From positions 1-35,184 of the forward strand of contig CACYHN010000014.1 of the NCBI GenBank assembly GCA_902774275.1: a stretch of 35,184 bases of DNA, in the 5' to 3' direction. Below are positions 9,060 to 18,312 of the stretch, piece by piece. This DNA is from an uncultured Bacteroidales bacterium. GTDB taxonomy: Bacteria > Bacteroidota > Bacteroidia > Bacteroidales > Bacteroidaceae. The position numbers and the translations under genes are program-made. The first letter of the stretch is position 1, and the number at the start of each line of letters is the position of its first letter. A model generated the notes under the pieces. The model worked only from the letters and a program-made list of their open reading frames with translations, did no database searches and was not told the origin of the DNA.

Positions 9060-9811
9060 AGAGAATGCTCTTTCAGGAAACGTTCAGCAGCAGCCAGGTC
9101 ATCAGGAGTATCAATACCTATTGTCTCAACATCTGTAACGCCTACCTTGATACGGTATCCCGCAGAAAGCCAGCGTAACTGCTCAAGACTCTCTGCCTTC
9201 TCAAGCGGAGCCTGCGGCAAACGGGTCACTGCTTCAAGTACATTGGCACGGAAAGCATAAAGCCCAATATGTTTATAATAAGTGTGCCTGGCAGGCCATT
9301 CTACCTCTGGAACACCTCTCAAGTACGGAATAACGCTACGGCTGAAATAAAGGGCATTCCAATTGTCATCAACCACAACCTTGGGGCTGTTGGGATTAGC
9401 CACCTTATCAAACGGCGTATCAGGAGAAAACGGCTTGACAAGCGTGGCTATATCTGTATCCTTGCTGTCAAACAAGCTCTTTATAGTTTGTAATTGCGAG
9501 GGCTGTATGAAAGGCTCATCACCCTGAATATTCACCACCACGTCAACCTTGACACCGCATTTTATAAATGCCTCATAGCAACGGTCTGTACCGCTCTTAT
9601 GATCCTCACGAGTCATGATTGGTATAAAACCACCCTCCTTGACTGCATCAAAGATGCGTACATCATCAGTTGCCACAAACACATGATCAAACACTTTTTT
9701 AGCTTGTTCACATACACGTATTATCACAGGCTTGCCACCCAGAACCGCCAAAGGCTTGGCCGGGAAACGCGTTGATGCGTATCTGGCAGGTATAATTGCT
9801 GCAAATTCCAT
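9056..9811 (-). CDS. kdsB: 3-deoxy-manno-octulosonate cytidylyltransferase (CMP-Kdo synthetase)
   Basis: A 251-aa cytoplasmic nucleotidyltransferase of normal family length. The CTP-binding start IPARYASTRFPAKPLAVLGG, the NIQGDEPFIQPSQL segment with metal-binding Asp, YYKHIGLYAFRANVL, and the GIDTPDDLAAAERFL C-terminal signature are all clear. It activates Kdo as CMP-Kdo for lipopolysaccharide inner-core synthesis, marking this as an outer-membrane bacterium. The start codon shares one base with the stop of the upstream PBP1A gene (TGATG) and the stop overlaps the MORN gene by 4 bp, so translation of all three is probably coupled. Confidence 0.98.
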   Translation of the reverse strand: MEFAAIIPARYASTRFPAKPLAVLGGKPVIIRVCEQAKKVFDHVFVATDDVRIFDAVKEGGFIPIMTREDHKSGTDRCYEAFIKCGVKVDVVVNIQGDEPFIQPSQLQTIKSLFDSKDTDIATLVKPFSPDTPFDKVANPNSPKVVVDDNWNALYFSRSVIPYLRGVPEVEWPARHTYYKHIGLYAFRANVLEAVTRLPQAPLEKAESLEQLRWLSAGYRIKVGVTDVETIGIDTPDDLAAAERFLKEHSL

Positions 9812-12165
9812 CAGAATGTATTAATAGAGTGATTATCCAGAACCACGCCGCGTGATTCATCGTCATCTCCGCAAGGATCAAAATCCTCCGGGATATCAAA
9901 ACGGGTACTTGGCAGATAGCCTAATGCCATGGAATCAGCATATACCCTATCCATAAACATGCCGAATACAGGCAGCGCCGCATGAGCGCCCTGTCCGTGA
10001 TTCATATCATCAAAATGTATGTCACGGTCCTCACCACCAACCCAACAACCTGCCACAAGATCTGGTGTGTAACCCATGAACCAGGCATCAGAATGGTTAT
10101 CGGTAGTACCGGTCTTACCGCCGCAATCCACCTTATAGAATGTGGGGAACAGACGTGAACTGCGCAGACGTGTTCCCGTACCCTCGTTCACGACAGCACG
10201 CATCATATCTATCATCTTGTACGATGTCTCCTCACTCACCACCTCATTGCTGCGGGATGTGAACTGTGCAAGGATATTACCCTCAGCATCTTCAATCCTT
10301 GTAACATAAAGAGGCACCGTACGTATTCCGTGGTTCACAAATGCCGTGTAGGCACTTACCATCTCCTCAACAGATACATCGCAAGTGCCAAGACAGAGTG
10401 ACACTACCGGATCAATGGACTGATTTCGGAGGCCGAACTCATGCAACAGATTTACAAATGCATAAGGACTGAGCTGGTTCATAAGCCAAGCCGTAACATT
10501 GTTGTTTGAACGTGACAGGCCCCATTTGAGGGAAACCAATTGACCAAGCATCTGTTTGCCGTCATCCTTGGGACGCCATATCTGACCTGATTCAGTGAGT
10601 ATGGTCTGTGTCTCGTTCACGCACTGGTCACAGGGAGAAAAGCCGCTTTCCATTGCCAGAGAATAGAGATAAGGTTTCATCGTAGAACCCACCTGACGAC
10701 GTCCCTTTGTAACCATGTCATACTCAAATGCGTGAAAATCAGGACCACCCACGTACGCTTTTACATATCCTGTCTTAGGTTCCATACACATAAAACCTGT
10801 ACGCAGGTAATGTTTCATATAACGTATGGAATCCAACGGGGTAAGGACAGTATCTATTAAACCATCGTATGAGAACAGGCTCATTTGGACCGGAATGTCA
10901 AATACCTTCCGGATAGAATCCATTGACAAACCACGCTCTCTGAGTATCCTGCCACGCCTTGACTCCCTGATGGCCTGATTAAGGATAGCGTTCATCTGAT
11001 CCGTAGTGATGTTTGAAGTAAACGGAGCCCTCCTGGCATTTTTCTTGGCCTTAAAGAATTCAGGCTGCAGATAGCCTTGCAACTGCTCCTTCACCGCATC
11101 CTCTGCATACTGCTGCATACGGGAGTCAATGGTCACATATATCTTGAGACCATCCGTATAGAGATTATAAGGAGTACCGTCTTCCTTGAAATTCTTGTTG
11201 CACCATCCGAACAGAGGATCCTGTTCCCAATCAAGAGAATCCTCATAATACTGTTGCCTACGGTAAGCGCCCTGATTGTATCTGGAACGGTCTGGCTTGA
11301 CTTCAGACATTTTTACGCGAAGATAAAGCCTGAAATAGGCAGCCAGTCCCTCTTTATGGTCAACATTATGATAGTCAAGAACCAAGTCTGTAGCTTGAAG
11401 GGAATCCATCTCAGCCTCAGTAAGATAACCGGCTTTCTGCATCTGGCTGAGCACCACGTTCCTACGCTCACGGGTTCTCTCCGGACGTGACTTCGGATTG
11501 TAGAGAGCTGCATTCTTACACATACCTATCAAGGTGGCCGATTCCTCAGCGTTCAGCTCTGACGGAAGCTTGCCGAAATATGTATGAGCAGCAGTGTGGA
11601 TACCAACAGAGTTGTTCACAAAATCATATTTGTTAAGGTAGAGAGTAATAATCTCTTCTTTGGTATAATAGCGTTCAAGTTTGACTGCAGTCACCCATTC
11701 GGCCGGTTTCTGCATGGCTCTCTGGAATATATTGCGAGCCACACGTCCAGTATAAAGCTGCTTGGCCAGCTGCTGGGTAAGAGTACTACCGCCGCCCGCG
11801 CTGCGCTGCTGTAAAATGACGCTTTTGACAATAGCTCTGACAAGCGACTTGAGATCAATACCCGAGTGATCCTGGAAGCGGGCATCCTCAGTAGCTATAA
11901 GTGCCTTGACAAGATACGGTGACAAGTCCTCAAAATCCACCCAAACCCGGTTCTCCTGTGACCTGTGTATGGTACCTAGCACCACACCGTCAGATGAGAT
12001 TATCTGGGACGCGAACTTATCGATGGGATTCTCCAGATCCTCTACTGAAGGAGAATGGCCAATCCATCCGTCACTGATACCCTTGAAAAATATGAATACG
12101 GATAATATTCCTGCCAGAAACAAAACCCACAATCCCAGTATTATACGTTTAAATGTCTTACTCAT
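9811..12165 (-). CDS. mrcA: Bifunctional penicillin-binding protein 1A (glycosyltransferase/transpeptidase)
   Basis: A 784-aa class A PBP. One membrane anchor (residues ~8-28) is followed by a GT51 lipid II polymerase domain with catalytic Glu93 in TEDARFQDHSGID and the GGGSTLTQQLAKQL motif. The transpeptidase domain carries SxxK at Ser494-Thr-Met-Lys497 (RQVGSTMKP), the SxN motif at Ser553-Asn-Asn and the KTGT box at Lys684. It polymerises and cross-links peptidoglycan in the periplasm. It is the first gene of the six-gene operon and is read from a promoter at 12229-12259. The C-terminal tail after the transpeptidase domain is short. E. coli-type symbols mrcA/ponA apply by homology only. Confidence 0.96.
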   Translation of the reverse strand: MSKTFKRIILGLWVLFLAGILSVFIFFKGISDGWIGHSPSVEDLENPIDKFASQIISSDGVVLGTIHRSQENRVWVDFEDLSPYLVKALIATEDARFQDHSGIDLKSLVRAIVKSVILQQRSAGGGSTLTQQLAKQLYTGRVARNIFQRAMQKPAEWVTAVKLERYYTKEEIITLYLNKYDFVNNSVGIHTAAHTYFGKLPSELNAEESATLIGMCKNAALYNPKSRPERTRERRNVVLSQMQKAGYLTEAEMDSLQATDLVLDYHNVDHKEGLAAYFRLYLRVKMSEVKPDRSRYNQGAYRRQQYYEDSLDWEQDPLFGWCNKNFKEDGTPYNLYTDGLKIYVTIDSRMQQYAEDAVKEQLQGYLQPEFFKAKKNARRAPFTSNITTDQMNAILNQAIRESRRGRILRERGLSMDSIRKVFDIPVQMSLFSYDGLIDTVLTPLDSIRYMKHYLRTGFMCMEPKTGYVKAYVGGPDFHAFEYDMVTKGRRQVGSTMKPYLYSLAMESGFSPCDQCVNETQTILTESGQIWRPKDDGKQMLGQLVSLKWGLSRSNNNVTAWLMNQLSPYAFVNLLHEFGLRNQSIDPVVSLCLGTCDVSVEEMVSAYTAFVNHGIRTVPLYVTRIEDAEGNILAQFTSRSNEVVSEETSYKMIDMMRAVVNEGTGTRLRSSRLFPTFYKVDCGGKTGTTDNHSDAWFMGYTPDLVAGCWVGGEDRDIHFDDMNHGQGAHAALPVFGMFMDRVYADSMALGYLPSTRFDIPEDFDPCGDDDESRGVVLDNHSINTF

Positions 12166-12195
12166 CAGAAAAAATAGTGTTATTCCTATGCCTTT

Positions 12196-12213
12196 TTCAT
12201 CCTTATGGATGAA
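12196..12213 (-). promoter_or_regulatory. Hairpin in the 5' leader of the PBP1A operon
   Basis: A perfect 7-bp inverted repeat TTCATCC-TTAT-GGATGAA lies between the predicted transcription start (around 12222) and the PBP1A ATG at 12165. On the minus strand the right arm is followed by AAAAAGG, not a full T-tract, so it is more likely a leader stem-loop than a terminator. Confidence 0.45.
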
Positions 12214-12228
12214 CCGCGCATTATTCTA

Positions 12229-12259
12229 CAAATTTAGCACAAAAACGTGGTATTGGAAA
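12229..12259 (-). promoter_or_regulatory. Bacteroidetes-type promoter for the PBP1A operon
   Basis: On the minus strand the sequence reads TTTC (12259-12256), a 19-bp spacer and TAAATTTG (12236-12229). The -7 box matches TAnnTTTG exactly and the -33 box matches TTTG in three of four positions. The predicted leader is about 55 nt. Confidence 0.6.
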
Positions 12260-12284
12260 TACACTTCAACCAAAATTTGGTATT
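12242..12284. repeat. Direct repeats AAAAnnTGGTATT, candidate operator
   Basis: Two copies of AAAAnnTGGTATT begin at 12242 and 12272, exactly 30 bp apart (about three helical turns). The first is followed by an inverted repeat GTATT-GGA-AATAC (12250-12262) and the second is embedded in CCAAAATTTGG (12270-12280). They lie between the divergent PBP1A and pyrB promoters, with the first covering the PBP1A -33 box. No known regulator is recognised. Confidence 0.4.
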
Positions 12285-12331
12285 TTAGGGAAAGTTATGA
12301 ACAAGCACTCCGAAAGTTGGTTTTTTATTAG

Positions 12332-12339
12332 TAATTTTG
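12332..12339 (+). promoter_or_regulatory. pyrB: Probable -7 box of the pyrB promoter
   Basis: TAATTTTG matches TAnnTTTG exactly, 25 bp before the ATG at 12364. No good TTTG is present at the correct upstream distance. A TTG that would extend pyrB (12337) lies inside this box and would be upstream of the transcription start. Confidence 0.45.
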
Positions 12340-12363
12340 GACTCCCGAACAAACTATACACAA

Positions 12364-13284
12364 ATGGACCAAACAGGCAGAAGTCTGATTTCACTTGAAG
12401 GGCTGAACAGGGAAGACATTCTCTGGCTCTTGGGCCACGCAGCCAAGTTCGAGGCCAATCCCAACAGCAAGATTCTGGACGGGAAAATAGTAGCAACACT
12501 CTTTTTTGAGCCTTCAACCAGGACAAGACTCAGTTTTGAGACTGCAGTGAACCGTTTAGGAGGTCGTGTCATCGGATTTTCCGATGCTGCTACCACCAGT
12601 TCATCAAAGGGTGAAACACTCAAGGACACCATAATGATGGTTAGCAATTATGCTGACCTCATTATCATGCGCCATTATCTGGAAGGAGCCGCCCGATATG
12701 CGAGCGAAGTATCCCCTGTACCTATCATCAATGCAGGTGACGGAGCAAACCAGCATCCTTCACAGACCATGCTTGACCTCTACTCCATGCTCAAGACCCA
12801 GGGACGCTTGGATGACTTGAACATCTATCTGGTAGGAGACCTCAAATATGGGCGTACAGTGCACTCCATGCTTACGGCCATGAGATTCTTCAATCCCACG
12901 TTCCATTTCATCTCTCCCGATGAGCTGAAGATGCCGGAGGAGTACAAGGAATACTGCCGCAACAATGGCATCAAGTTCCAGGAGCACACCAGTCTCGATG
13001 AAGAGACCATAGCCGATGCTGACATTCTCTATATGACAAGAGTACAGCGCGAGCGCTTTACAGACCTTATGGAGTATGAGCGCGTAAAGGATATGTTTAT
13101 ACTTAGGAATGAAATGCTCCGCAGTGCCAAACCAAACCTAAAGATTCTGCATCCGCTGCCAAGAGTGAATGAAATAGCCCAGGATGTTGATGCCAATCCG
13201 CATGCATATTATTTCCAACAGGCCAAGAACGGTCTTTTTGTACGTGAAGCTCTGATATGCAATGCTTTGAATCTTCTAAAATGA
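12364..13284 (+). CDS. pyrB: Aspartate carbamoyltransferase catalytic chain
   Basis: A 306-aa enzyme that condenses carbamoyl phosphate and aspartate, the second step of UMP synthesis. The carbamoyl-phosphate loop [13 protein letters not shown], the [11 protein letters not shown] loop with the Ser/Lys donated to the neighbouring subunit, [11 protein letters not shown], the MTRVQRERF aspartate-binding arginines and [10 protein letters not shown] are all present. I choose the ATG at 12364 (protein starts [13 protein letters not shown]), which agrees with family length; extending nine codons to the TTG at 12337 adds residues unlike the family and overlaps the -7 box. The stop forms an ATGA overlap with pyrI, so the catalytic and regulatory chains are translated together as in the PyrB6I6 holoenzyme. 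Confidence 0.97.
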   Translation: MDQTGRSLISLEGLNREDILWLLGHAAKFEANPNSKILDGKIVATLFFEPSTRTRLSFETAVNRLGGRVIGFSDAATTSSSKGETLKDTIMMVSNYADLIIMRHYLEGAARYASEVSPVPIINAGDGANQHPSQTMLDLYSMLKTQGRLDDLNIYLVGDLKYGRTVHSMLTAMRFFNPTFHFISPDELKMPEEYKEYCRNNGIKFQEHTSLDEETIADADILYMTRVQRERFTDLMEYERVKDMFILRNEMLRSAKPNLKILHPLPRVNEIAQDVDANPHAYYFQQAKNGLFVREALICNALNLLK

Positions 13285-13754
13285 CAGTCATGGAGAAATC
13301 AGCAAAATCAGAACTGCTTGTAGCAGCACTTGAAAACGGAACGGTAATTGACCACATTCCATCTGACAAAGTGTTTGATGTGGTAAACCTGTTAGGACTG
13401 ACCGGAATAAATACGCCCATCACGATAGGCGCCAATCTGAGCAGCAAGAAGATGGGTAGCAAAGGCATAATCAAGATTGCAGACAAGTACTTCACGGAAA
13501 AGGAGTGCAGCAAGCTTTCTGTTATAGCCCCCAACATAGTCCTGAACATAATTCGTGACTACGAGGTTGTTGAAAAGAAACGCATAGCCATGCCTGATGA
13601 GGTTCGTGGCATAGTAAAGTGCGGTAACCCCAAATGCATCACCAATCACGAGCCTATGCAGACTGTGTTTGATGTTGTCGATAAAAGAAACGGAACACTA
13701 CGTTGCCGTTATTGCAACAAAGACATACATAAAGGTGACATCAAACTGCTATGA
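13281..13754 (+). CDS. pyrI: Aspartate carbamoyltransferase regulatory chain
   Basis: About 157 aa. The N-terminal allosteric domain has [19 protein letters not shown], the segment forming the nucleotide effector site. The C-terminal zinc domain has the four expected cysteines as C-x4-C (KCGNPKC) and C-x2-C (CRYC). It binds ATP/CTP/UTP and gives feedback control of PyrB. The ATG at 13281 overlaps the pyrB stop by 4 bp; the ATG at 13290 ([10 protein letters not shown]) fits family N-termini slightly better, and an earlier in-frame ATG at 13257 lies within pyrB and is unlikely. The stop overlaps the next gene by 4 bp. Confidence 0.95.
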   Translation: MTVMEKSAKSELLVAALENGTVIDHIPSDKVFDVVNLLGLTGINTPITIGANLSSKKMGSKGIIKIADKYFTEKECSKLSVIAPNIVLNIIRDYEVVEKKRIAMPDEVRGIVKCGNPKCITNHEPMQTVFDVVDKRNGTLRCRYCNKDIHKGDIKLL

Positions 13755-14473
13755 TGATGAAGCGCCATGTAATGATATTGCTTGCTGTACTGCTGCCATC
13801 TGTCGCATTGCATGCTGAGAAAATGGACAGGAAAGACCCTCCCGTCCAGACTCTCACATGGGGAGCCAGAATAGGTTTTGCTGCTACCGGCACTTTTTTA
13901 CATGACGCTTACATAAACGGGCATGAATACACAGAATACATACAGGATACGCAAGTAGGCAATTTTGCAGCCCTACAATTCAGACTTAACACCAGGAAAC
14001 TGCTTATCCAGTCAGGATTAGGATTAAGTTTCAACAAATCATCCTTCAATCTCGACAAGAACAGTTGGGATATGAATTCCACGAAAAAGGATGTAATATC
14101 CTGCTCATATTCCATGGTATCATTGACCGTGCCCCTTCAGTTTGGATTCAATCTTATAAACAGCCACCCATACTGTATGTCAGCATTCACAGGACCACTC
14201 CTAAGATATACTCCTGACAAGTACTATTCTGTAGAATATGAGGAATATAATCAGCCCTATCATTTTACAGATTCCCCGACCAGAATTGTTTTAGGTTGGA
14301 CTGCCGGCTTCAGTGTACAGATAGGAAGAACTTTCCTGGATTTTGAATATGAGGTTACAATAAACAATGTAGCCGAACCCATGTATGAAACTACAGGAAT
14401 CAATCCCACACCGGATTACAGATTAAACAGAAGAGTTAGTGTTATATCATTCTCTTATGGAATAATGTTCTGA
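13751..14473 (+). CDS. Outer-membrane beta-barrel protein (PorT/porin-family-like)
   Basis: A 240-aa protein beginning with a signal peptide (hydrophobic [16 protein letters not shown], cleavage about residue 22). The mature part alternates polar and aromatic residues in beta strands, for example [21 protein letters not shown], and ends in an aromatic-terminated strand ([11 protein letters not shown]), as expected for an outer-membrane barrel of about eight strands. Related Bacteroidetes proteins are annotated as porin-family or PorT-like; the function is unknown. The ATG overlaps pyrI by 4 bp, so it appears to be the third gene of the pyrBI transcript, and glyA follows 23 bp later. A start two codons downstream (13757) is also possible. 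Confidence 0.8.
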   Translation: MMMKRHVMILLAVLLPSVALHAEKMDRKDPPVQTLTWGARIGFAATGTFLHDAYINGHEYTEYIQDTQVGNFAALQFRLNTRKLLIQSGLGLSFNKSSFNLDKNSWDMNSTKKDVISCSYSMVSLTVPLQFGFNLINSHPYCMSAFTGPLLRYTPDKYYSVEYEEYNQPYHFTDSPTRIVLGWTAGFSVQIGRTFLDFEYEVTINNVAEPMYETTGINPTPDYRLNRRVSVISFSYGIMF

Positions 14474-14496
14474 CAAGTAAACCAACAATATAAATT

Positions 14497-15777
14497 ATGA
14501 AAAGAGATCAAGAGATTTTTGACATCATTGAGCGTGAGCATCAGCGTCAGGCCAAGGGCATTGAGCTGATTGCATCAGAGAACTTTGTAAGTGACCAGGT
14601 TATGCAGGCCATGGGGTCATGCCTTACCAACAAATATGCAGAAGGCTACCCAGGTAAGCGTTACTACGGTGGTTGCGAGGTTGTTGACGAGGCTGAGAGC
14701 CTTGCAATAGCACGCATCAAGAAGCTGTTCGGTGCTGAGTATGCAAACGTACAGCCCCACTCCGGTGCACAGGCAAACGCTGCTGTACTGCAGGCTGTCC
14801 TTATGCCAGGTGAAACCTTTATGGGCCTTAACCTTGCGCACGGCGGTCACCTGTCACACGGTTCTGCAGTCAACTCATCAGGTATCCTCTACCATGCCGT
14901 AGGTTATGACCTGAACCCTGAAACCGGTCGTGTTGACTACGACAAGATGGAGCAGCTGGCTCTTGAGGTCAAGCCCAAGCTTATCATCGGAGGAGGTTCA
15001 GCCTACTCACGTGAGTGGGATTATGCCCGCATGCGTAAGATTGCCGATGAGGTTGGCGCACTCCTGATGATAGATATGGCACACCCCGCAGGTCTCATCG
15101 CAGCAGGTCTGCTTGAGAACCCCGTAAAGTATGCTCATATCGTGACCTCTACCACCCACAAGACACTGCGAGGTCCCCGTGGCGGTATCATCCTGCTGGG
15201 TAAAGACTTCCAGGATCCACGTGGCCGCAAGACTCCTAAGGGTGAGATAAAGATGATGTCACAGCTCATTGACTCAGCCGTATTCCCCGGAACACAGGGC
15301 GGTCCTCTGGAGCACGTGATTGCAGCTAAAGCAGTTGCATTCGGCGAAGCTCTCCAGCCTGAGTTCAAGGAGTATCAGATTCAGGTTCAGAAGAACGCCA
15401 AGAAGCTGGCTGAGGAATTGACAAAACGCGGATTCACCATCGTATCAGGTGGCACTGACAACCACAGCATGCTGGTTGACCTGCGCTCCAAATATCCTGA
15501 TCTGACCGGTAAGGTTGCTGAGAAGGCACTTGTTGCTGCCGATATCACCGCAAACAAAAACATGGTTCCGTTTGACTCACGTAGCGCCTTCCAGACTTCA
15601 GGTCTCAGATTCGGTACCCCCGCCATCACCACACGTGGTGCCAAGGAGGATCTGATGGTTACAATCGCTGAGATGATTGAGGAGGTTCTCAACGCACCTG
15701 AGGATGAGGCTGTAATAGCAAAGGTTCGCGCCCGCGTAAACAGCATTATGAAGGATTATCCCATGTTCGCATATTAA
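14497..15777 (+). CDS. glyA: Serine hydroxymethyltransferase
   Basis: A 426-aa PLP enzyme of standard length, converting serine + tetrahydrofolate to glycine + methylene-tetrahydrofolate in the cytoplasm. The PLP lysine is Lys222 in [14 protein letters not shown]. Other fixed features are [11 protein letters not shown] at the N-terminus, [23 protein letters not shown], and [10 protein letters not shown] near the C-terminus. The gene uses GGT/CGT/CTG codons heavily like ppdK, consistent with high expression. It lies 23 bp after the barrel gene and ends in a strong terminator, so it can be the last gene of the pyrB transcript. Confidence 0.99.
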   Translation: MKRDQEIFDIIEREHQRQAKGIELIASENFVSDQVMQAMGSCLTNKYAEGYPGKRYYGGCEVVDEAESLAIARIKKLFGAEYANVQPHSGAQANAAVLQAVLMPGETFMGLNLAHGGHLSHGSAVNSSGILYHAVGYDLNPETGRVDYDKMEQLALEVKPKLIIGGGSAYSREWDYARMRKIADEVGALLMIDMAHPAGLIAAGLLENPVKYAHIVTSTTHKTLRGPRGGIILLGKDFQDPRGRKTPKGEIKMMSQLIDSAVFPGTQGGPLEHVIAAKAVAFGEALQPEFKEYQIQVQKNAKKLAEELTKRGFTIVSGGTDNHSMLVDLRSKYPDLTGKVAEKALVAADITANKNMVPFDSRSAFQTSGLRFGTPAITTRGAKEDLMVTIAEMIEEVLNAPEDEAVIAKVRARVNSIMKDYPMFAY

Positions 15778-15794
15778 GAGCAGGTGACAAACTT

Positions 15795-15825
15795 AAAAAA
15801 ACCCGGCCATCAGGTCGGGTTTTTT
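15795..15825 (+). terminator. Rho-independent terminator after glyA
   Basis: Arms AAAAAACCCGGCC and GGTCGGGTTTTTT pair with one G-U around the loop ATCA (15809-15812); the A- and T-tracts on both sides suggest it may also work in reverse. Confidence 0.92.
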
Positions 15826-15869
15826 AATACAAAAAGCGAACTTTGCAGGACTTGACACAAGATTAACGA

Positions 15870-17003
15870 ATGAAAGTAGTATGTGACTCACATATACCTT
15901 TTCTCAAAGGAGTATTGGAACCGTACGCCCATGTGGAATACCTGCCAGGCAACGCTATAACCCCGGATGACGTACGCGATGCAGATGCGCTTATTGTCAG
16001 GACCAGAACCAGGTGCGATGCAACCCTGCTTCAAGGCTCAAAAGTAAGATTCATCGCAACCGCGACAATCGGATATGACCACATTGACACGGCATGGTGT
16101 GAATCAAACGGCATAAGTTGGACAAATGCCCCAGGATGCAACTCGTGGTCCGTCCAGCAGTACATGGGTTCTCTACTGGTTAACATGTCAAGAGACTTTG
16201 GATTCAATTTCAAGGATAAGACAATCGGTATAGTAGGCGTTGGCAACGTAGGAAGCAAAGTGGCACGTCTTGCAGCCCTGCTTGGGTTCAGAGTCCTTCT
16301 CTGTGATCCGCCACGCGCAAAACGTGAAGGTGCTGGAGCGTTCGTTTCTCTGGATGAGATAATAAACCGGAGTGATATCATTACGCTCCATGTTCCACTG
16401 ATACACAATGGTGAGGATTGCACTTTCCATCTGTTTGACAGTATCAGACTGGAATCATTGAGTGAGAATCAGATTCTCATCAACTCATCACGTGGTGAAG
16501 TTGTTGACGGCAATGCCCTGAAAAAGGTTCTTAAGGAACAGAGAATACGCGCCGCAGCTCTTGATGTTTGGGAGAATGAACCCAAGATAGACATTGAATT
16601 GCTCAACCTGCTCTATTCCGGCACCCCTCATATTGCAGGTTACTCCCTTGACGGCAAAGCAACGGGAACAATGATGTGCATACAGGCATTGGGACGCTTC
16701 TTTGACCTGCGTTGCCAGAATTGGGAGGTAAATGACATTCCCCAACCGGAACAACCTACGGAGTTCACCATTGATGTTTCAGAAAAGAAACCTCAGGAAG
16801 CACTTGCCGAGGCCATTCTTTATACATACAATGTCCTCAATGATTATACAGCCCTGAAATCAGACATATCATCTTTTGAGAAGCAGCGTTCCGACTATCC
16901 GGTCAGACGCGAATTCCCGGCTTTCAGCATAAGAGTACAGAACGATGACACAGGTCGATCGACAGTATTTTTGAGAGAAGCAGGGTTTAATATAACGGAA
17001 TAA
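15870..17003 (+). CDS. pdxB: Erythronate-4-phosphate dehydrogenase
   Basis: A 377-aa NAD-dependent D-2-hydroxyacid dehydrogenase of the PdxB subfamily. It oxidises 4-phosphoerythronate in the DXP-dependent PLP pathway. The Rossmann motif GIVGVGNVGSKVA and the catalytic triad Arg (NSSRGEVVDG), Glu (DVWENEP) and His (PHIAGYSLDGK) are visible. The N-terminal MKVVCDSHIPFLKGVLEPYA is typical of PdxB, and the extra C-terminal ~90 residues match its dimerisation domain, separating it from SerA. It directly follows glyA, a PLP enzyme, but beyond a terminator. A GAACTTTG sequence at 15838-15845 resembles a -7 box. Confidence 0.95.
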   Translation: MKVVCDSHIPFLKGVLEPYAHVEYLPGNAITPDDVRDADALIVRTRTRCDATLLQGSKVRFIATATIGYDHIDTAWCESNGISWTNAPGCNSWSVQQYMGSLLVNMSRDFGFNFKDKTIGIVGVGNVGSKVARLAALLGFRVLLCDPPRAKREGAGAFVSLDEIINRSDIITLHVPLIHNGEDCTFHLFDSIRLESLSENQILINSSRGEVVDGNALKKVLKEQRIRAAALDVWENEPKIDIELLNLLYSGTPHIAGYSLDGKATGTMMCIQALGRFFDLRCQNWEVNDIPQPEQPTEFTIDVSEKKPQEALAEAILYTYNVLNDYTALKSDISSFEKQRSDYPVRREFPAFSIRVQNDDTGRSTVFLREAGFNITE

Positions 17004-17007
17004 GAAT

Positions 17008-17015
17008 TACATTTG
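17008..17015 (+). promoter_or_regulatory. Possible -7 box for the uxaE-uxaC pair
   Basis: TACATTTG matches TAnnTTTG and lies 20 bp before the uxaE-like ATG; a weak TTTA stands 18 bp upstream inside the pdxB end. Confidence 0.4.
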
Positions 17016-17035
17016 TAAACAAACCAAATATAGAT

Positions 17036-18286
17036 ATGAAACAATTAGGAAAATACTCATTCGGTATAGGTGACAGGTTCTCACATGAAGGTAAAGCACA
17101 ACTTTCTGCGCTGATTGATGCTGAAAAGGAATTCGGCATTCATTTTGTACCAGTCTGGAACAAATCAAACCGTGAGCATCAGATCATTGGAACCGAGCCC
17201 TCTGACACCCGCCGTGAAGCAGATGATGCAGTCAAGGCACTGGACTACAATAAACCGTATTTTGTAGATGCTGACCACATCAATATGAACAATGTGGACC
17301 GCTTCATTGACGCATCAAATTTCTTTACCATCGATGTAGCCGACTACATAGGCAAGGCCGCCGATGCAGCCTCAACAGAAAAGTTCGTGCAGTACAACCT
17401 GAAGTATGCAGGCAATCTTGTAATCCCTGGCATTGAGGAGCCGTTCAAGGTTGACCGCAGTCTTATTGAGACCATGGCCGGCAAGTACCTGTTTGCTGTC
17501 CAGGAGGCCGGACGCATTTACCGCCATATTGCCGATAGGAAAGGTGCTGATAATTTTGTAACAGAGGTATCGATGGATGAGGTTGACTCACCCCAGACAC
17601 CTATCGAGATATTCTTCATACTGAGCGCCTTGGCACAGGAACAGGTTCCTGCACAGACAATAGCGCCCAAGTTCACCGGCCGGTTCAACAAAGGTGTTGA
17701 ATACGTTGGTGACACTGCACAGTTTGAGAAAGAGTTCCGTGAAGACCTGCTGGTAATTGACTTTGCGGTCAAAGAATTCAACTTGCCGGAAGGGCTCAAA
17801 CTGAGCATACACTCCGGCAGTGACAAGTTCTCCATCTACCCCATAATGGGACGCCTTATCCGCCAGTACGATAAGGGCATACACATCAAGACCGCAGGAA
17901 CCACCTGGCTGGAAGAGAACATAGGCCTGGCACTGGCCGATGATGGGGCCCTTGAATTGGCCAAGAAGATAGCCATATCGGCATTGGGACGCATGGAGGA
18001 ACTCTGTATCCCCTACGCTACGGTAATTGACATAAATCCCGCCAAACTACCCACAGCCGCGCAGATTGCCGCTTGGAGCGGTCAGGAATATGCCCGCGCT
18101 CTGCGCCACAACCAGAAGGATCCTCTCTACAACCCGGATTTCCGCCAGCTTGTACATGTAAGCTATAAGATTGCAGCCGAGTATGGTGATGAGTTCTATG
18201 CCGCATTAAAGCGCAACGCCAATGTAGTTGCAGAGCAAGTCAAAGAAAACATACTTGACAGGCACGTAGCACGCCTGTTTGAATAA
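17036..18286 (+). CDS. uxaE: Tagaturonate epimerase family protein (UxaE-like)
   Basis: A 416-aa soluble protein recognised as the UxaE family from its N-terminal KYSFGIGDRFSHEGKAQL, VPVWNKSNREH, YFVDADHINMNNVDRF and IHSGSDKFSIYPIMG segments, whose conserved Asp/His/Glu residues are probable metal ligands. UxaE, first characterised in Thermotoga, inverts C4 of tagaturonate to give fructuronate. The next gene, 26 bp downstream, is UxaC, which makes tagaturonate from galacturonate and fructuronate from glucuronate. The pair therefore funnels both hexuronates to fructuronate without a tagaturonate reductase. Function is inferred from family and context; length is somewhat below the Thermotoga enzyme. 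Confidence 0.85.
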   Translation: MKQLGKYSFGIGDRFSHEGKAQLSALIDAEKEFGIHFVPVWNKSNREHQIIGTEPSDTRREADDAVKALDYNKPYFVDADHINMNNVDRFIDASNFFTIDVADYIGKAADAASTEKFVQYNLKYAGNLVIPGIEEPFKVDRSLIETMAGKYLFAVQEAGRIYRHIADRKGADNFVTEVSMDEVDSPQTPIEIFFILSALAQEQVPAQTIAPKFTGRFNKGVEYVGDTAQFEKEFREDLLVIDFAVKEFNLPEGLKLSIHSGSDKFSIYPIMGRLIRQYDKGIHIKTAGTTWLEENIGLALADDGALELAKKIAISALGRMEELCIPYATVIDINPAKLPTAAQIAAWSGQEYARALRHNQKDPLYNPDFRQLVHVSYKIAAEYGDEFYAALKRNANVVAEQVKENILDRHVARLFE

Positions 18287-18312
18287 CGATAAACCTGTTA
18301 TTAACCATAAAT

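Noticed and set aside
12337-12363. TTG-started nine-codon extension of pyrB
   Set aside because: The TTG lies in the probable -7 box (TAATTTTG) and the added residues are unlike PyrB N-termini; the ATG at 12364 fits.
12166-12363. Classical pyrBI attenuator or PyrR-type leader
   Set aside because: The predicted pyrB leader is only about 20 nt, with no terminator hairpin or leader peptide.
15387-15746. Long antisense open frame inside glyA (119 codons)
   Set aside because: It is a mirror of codon bias in a highly conserved gene, with no start context or recognisable product.
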